Shown: positions 32,242 to 34,113 of the stretch, piece after piece
How the letters are laid out: the number at the start of each line of letters is the position of its first letter
Position numbering within the stretch: the stretch's first letter is position 1
The notes under the pieces: generated by a model
Seen by the model: the letters and a program-made list of their open reading frames with translations, nothing else
Told to the model about the DNA's origin: nothing
Databases searched by the model: none
Assembly (NCBI GenBank): GCA_036244975.1
Contig: BTTE01000024.1
Span: 1-34,113, forward strand
Direction of reading: 5' to 3'
Origin: Sulfidibacterium sp036244975
Lineage (GTDB): Bacteria; Bacteroidota; Bacteroidia; Bacteroidales; F082
Length of the DNA: 34,113 bases
Made by a program: the position numbers and the translations under genes

Positions 32242-32248
32242 CTTTTCA

Positions 32249-34113
32249 ATGAAAGAAATTATATTATGCGTGCACGGAATGATGTGTGTGGGCGACGGCA
32301 GAGGCGTAGAAAAAAGGATGCTCAGACATCCGGGCATTCAACACGTCGATGCAAATTATCTGAATTGTACCGCCACGATACACTATGATGAATCAATCAT
32401 CTCTCTATCTGAAGTCCAAAAACTTGTGGGAAAATGCGGTTATCACTGTACCGGGGAATCTCTACCTGAACATATATGCAAACCCGGAGACTCACCAAAG
32501 ACAACGCCTGCAGACCATCCCGGACACAAGATACATAAACACGAGGAATCCGGAAATAAAGCAGATGTCCATGATAGTCATGATATGCATGCCCCCGGAG
32601 AACATGCCGGTCACGAGACGGCTGGAGACACTGTAGAAATGGGACATGAAATGGGGCACGGCGCTGGTATGAGTATGGAAGGTATGGTAAAAGATATGAG
32701 TAACCGCTTTTGGGTTACGTTCATTTTGGCTATCCCGGTATTTCTTTATTCGCCTCTGTTTACAGACTATTTCAATATTCAACTGCCTTTGCCGTTTGGA
32801 ATGTCTAACGAGTTTTTATCTTTTCTTTTAGCTACGCCGGCAGTCATATATGGAGGATGGGTATTTTACACCGGAGCGTTGCGGGGTTTGAAAAACGGTG
32901 TTTTGAACATGGCAGTACTCGTTACTCTTTCTGTTTTAGCAGGTTATTTGTTCAGCGTTTCAACAACATTTTTCTTTAAAGGCGAAGTGTTTTATGAAGC
33001 AGCGGTATTATTACTTACTTTCGTGTTGTTTGGTCATTGGATGGAAATGCGGGCACGTTCCGGAGCTTCAAATGCGATACAAGCTTTGATGAATTTGACT
33101 CCTCCGAAAGCTATTGTAATTCGCAACGGAGAGCAAGTTGAAATATCAACATCAGAAGTAGTTGAAGGTGACATTGTACTTATCCGACCCGGCAATAAGA
33201 TTCCTGTAGACGGAGTAATATTTGAAGGTGAATCCAGTGTGGATGAATCTATGATCACAGGCGAAAGCCTGCCTGTAAAAAAAGTAGTGGGTTCAAAGGT
33301 GGTTGGTGCTACTATAAATAAAACAGGTACTTTCAAATTTAAGGCTACCAAAGTGGGTGCCGATACAGCACTTTCGCAAATTGTTAAACTGGTTCAGGCA
33401 GCGCAAAATTCCAAAGCACCTTCTCAACGGTTAGCTGACAAAGCGGCTCAGTGGTTGGTTGCTGCGGCTATAATTTTTGGATTAGCAACTTTCTTCGGTT
33501 GGCTCTACCTCGGCGGTTCTATTATTCCGGCGGACACTAATATTACTATGTGGGCACTTACCCTGGCAATTACAGTTGTTGTTATTGCCTGTCCCGATGC
33601 TTTGGGCTTAGCAACACCTACCGCTATTATGGTTGCCACCGGTCTCGGTGCTCAGAATGGTATTCTTTATAAAAATGCCGTTGCACTTGAACAAGCAGCA
33701 AAGCTTAAGGCTGTTATTTTTGATAAAACCGGTACGCTTACAGAAGGAAAACCACAGGTAGTTGAGATAAAAACAGCAGATAAAGTTATAAATGATAATG
33801 AATTTCTGAAACTTGTTGCTTCAGCCGAACAATCTTCAGAGCATCCTTTGGCGCAAGCTGTTGTTGATATGGCAAAGAAACTGAATTTAACTTTGACGGC
33901 AACAACAGGTTTTAACGCTATACCGGGTCACGGAATGAAATCGGTAGTAAATGGAAAAACTTTACTGGTAGGCAACAGAAAATTAATGCGGGATAACCAA
34001 ATATCTATGGATAGTTTTGCAGAAACAGCAGCCTCACTTGAGGGCGCCGGCAGAACAGTTATCTATGCAGCAATTGACGGAAAATTTGCCGGTCTAATTG
34101 CTATTGCCGATAA
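32249..34113 (+). CDS. P1B-type heavy-metal translocating ATPase with unusual CPD motif, C-terminus beyond window
   Basis: Inner-membrane ATPase that exports metal ions, probably copper-group. The frame is open for 621 codons to the window edge. An HMA-like N-terminal domain (1-70) carries GMMCVGD (C13, with D16 replacing the second Cys of CxxC). A Met/His/Asp-rich linker (about 80-140, HDMHAP, MGHEMGHGAGM) follows. Membrane helices start about 150. The actuator loop has TGES at 337-340. The ion-site helix reads C448-P-D450 instead of CPC or CPH. The phosphorylation motif DKTGT starts at D492, and SEHPLAQA is the nucleotide-domain HP motif. The GDGxND hinge lies outside the window. It is preceded by a strong ribosome binding site and an IS30 remnant, suggesting acquisition by transfer. 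The metal is uncertain. Confidence 0.92.
   Translation, partial: MKEIILCVHGMMCVGDGRGVEKRMLRHPGIQHVDANYLNCTATIHYDESIISLSEVQKLVGKCGYHCTGESLPEHICKPGDSPKTTPADHPGHKIHKHEESGNKADVHDSHDMHAPGEHAGHETAGDTVEMGHEMGHGAGMSMEGMVKDMSNRFWVTFILAIPVFLYSPLFTDYFNIQLPLPFGMSNEFLSFLLATPAVIYGGWVFYTGALRGLKNGVLNMAVLVTLSVLAGYLFSVSTTFFFKGEVFYEAAVLLLTFVLFGHWMEMRARSGASNAIQALMNLTPPKAIVIRNGEQVEISTSEVVEGDIVLIRPGNKIPVDGVIFEGESSVDESMITGESLPVKKVVGSKVVGATINKTGTFKFKATKVGADTALSQIVKLVQAAQNSKAPSQRLADKAAQWLVAAAIIFGLATFFGWLYLGGSIIPADTNITMWALTLAITVVVIACPDALGLATPTAIMVATGLGAQNGILYKNAVALEQAAKLKAVIFDKTGTLTEGKPQVVEIKTADKVINDNEFLKLVASAEQSSEHPLAQAVVDMAKKLNLTLTATTGFNAIPGHGMKSVVNGKTLLVGNRKLMRDNQISMDSFAETAASLEGAGRTVIYAAIDGKFAGLIAIAD

Noticed and set aside
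1..34113. CRISPR array, restriction-modification or other defence system
   Set aside because: No regularly spaced repeats, cas-like proteins, methylases or nucleases are visible in any of the translated regions.

Overview
The window reads as a chromosomal segment of a Bacteroidota bacterium, most likely of the Bacteroidales/Marinilabiliales type. The support is a PorZ-like type IX secretion protein with a C-terminal sorting domain, perfect TAnnTTTG (-7) promoter boxes in front of several genes, almost no Shine-Dalgarno sequences, and Bacteroidota-like versions of the housekeeping genes. The window carries no rRNA operon, CRISPR array or complete insertion sequence.

Layout. 1-1744: purC (cut by the window edge) and phoH on the minus strand, divergent from a SAM hydrolase-like gene (1870-2661). 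2775-7199: PAP2 phosphatase, a secreted TonB-C-like protein, and the rodA-mrdA cell-elongation pair, which lacks the usual mreBCD neighbours. 7455-9029: lipA-lipB. 9075-15219: a compact minus-strand operon, nadA - lipoprotein - MORN/YwqK-repeat protein - porZ - recO. 15220-15752: an AT-rich, non-coding divergent gap with DnaA-box-like sites and a 15-bp inverted repeat. The base bias of coding strands appears to change across it, so it is a candidate replication origin. 15753-17606: rpiB and an orphan LutB-like iron-sulfur protein. 17656-18359: thpR and tRNA-Ala(GGC).

18412-20412 is a small metal-linked cluster on the minus strand: a degenerate Cys/His-rich gene, a DUF5676-like membrane protein, a 58-residue heavy-metal-binding-domain protein, and a flavin reductase with a Cys/His-rich tail. 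20551-28394 is a probable three-gene operon: an Nramp-fold transporter without the canonical metal ligands, a fused HyuA-HyuB (5-oxoprolinase/hydantoinase) enzyme, and an M1 aminopeptidase lipoprotein. Its context fits uptake and hydrolysis of pyroglutamate or a similar cyclic amide. 28426-28638 is an ORF6N-domain remnant, followed by pyk and tilS. After tilS come palindromic sequence and an IS30 transposase remnant. The window ends inside a P1B-type ATPase whose two usual Cys-pair metal motifs (CxxC and CPC) both read with Asp in place of the second Cys (CVGD and CPD).

The left and centre are core metabolism and envelope biogenesis. The right half, from the tRNA onward, looks more accessory, with gene remnants, metal handling and a strong foreign-looking ribosome binding site before the ATPase. 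The observations most worth a second look are the ligand-less Nramp/oxoprolinase pair, the Cys-to-Asp ATPase, the candidate oriC, and the lipoprotein-MORN-PorZ operon.
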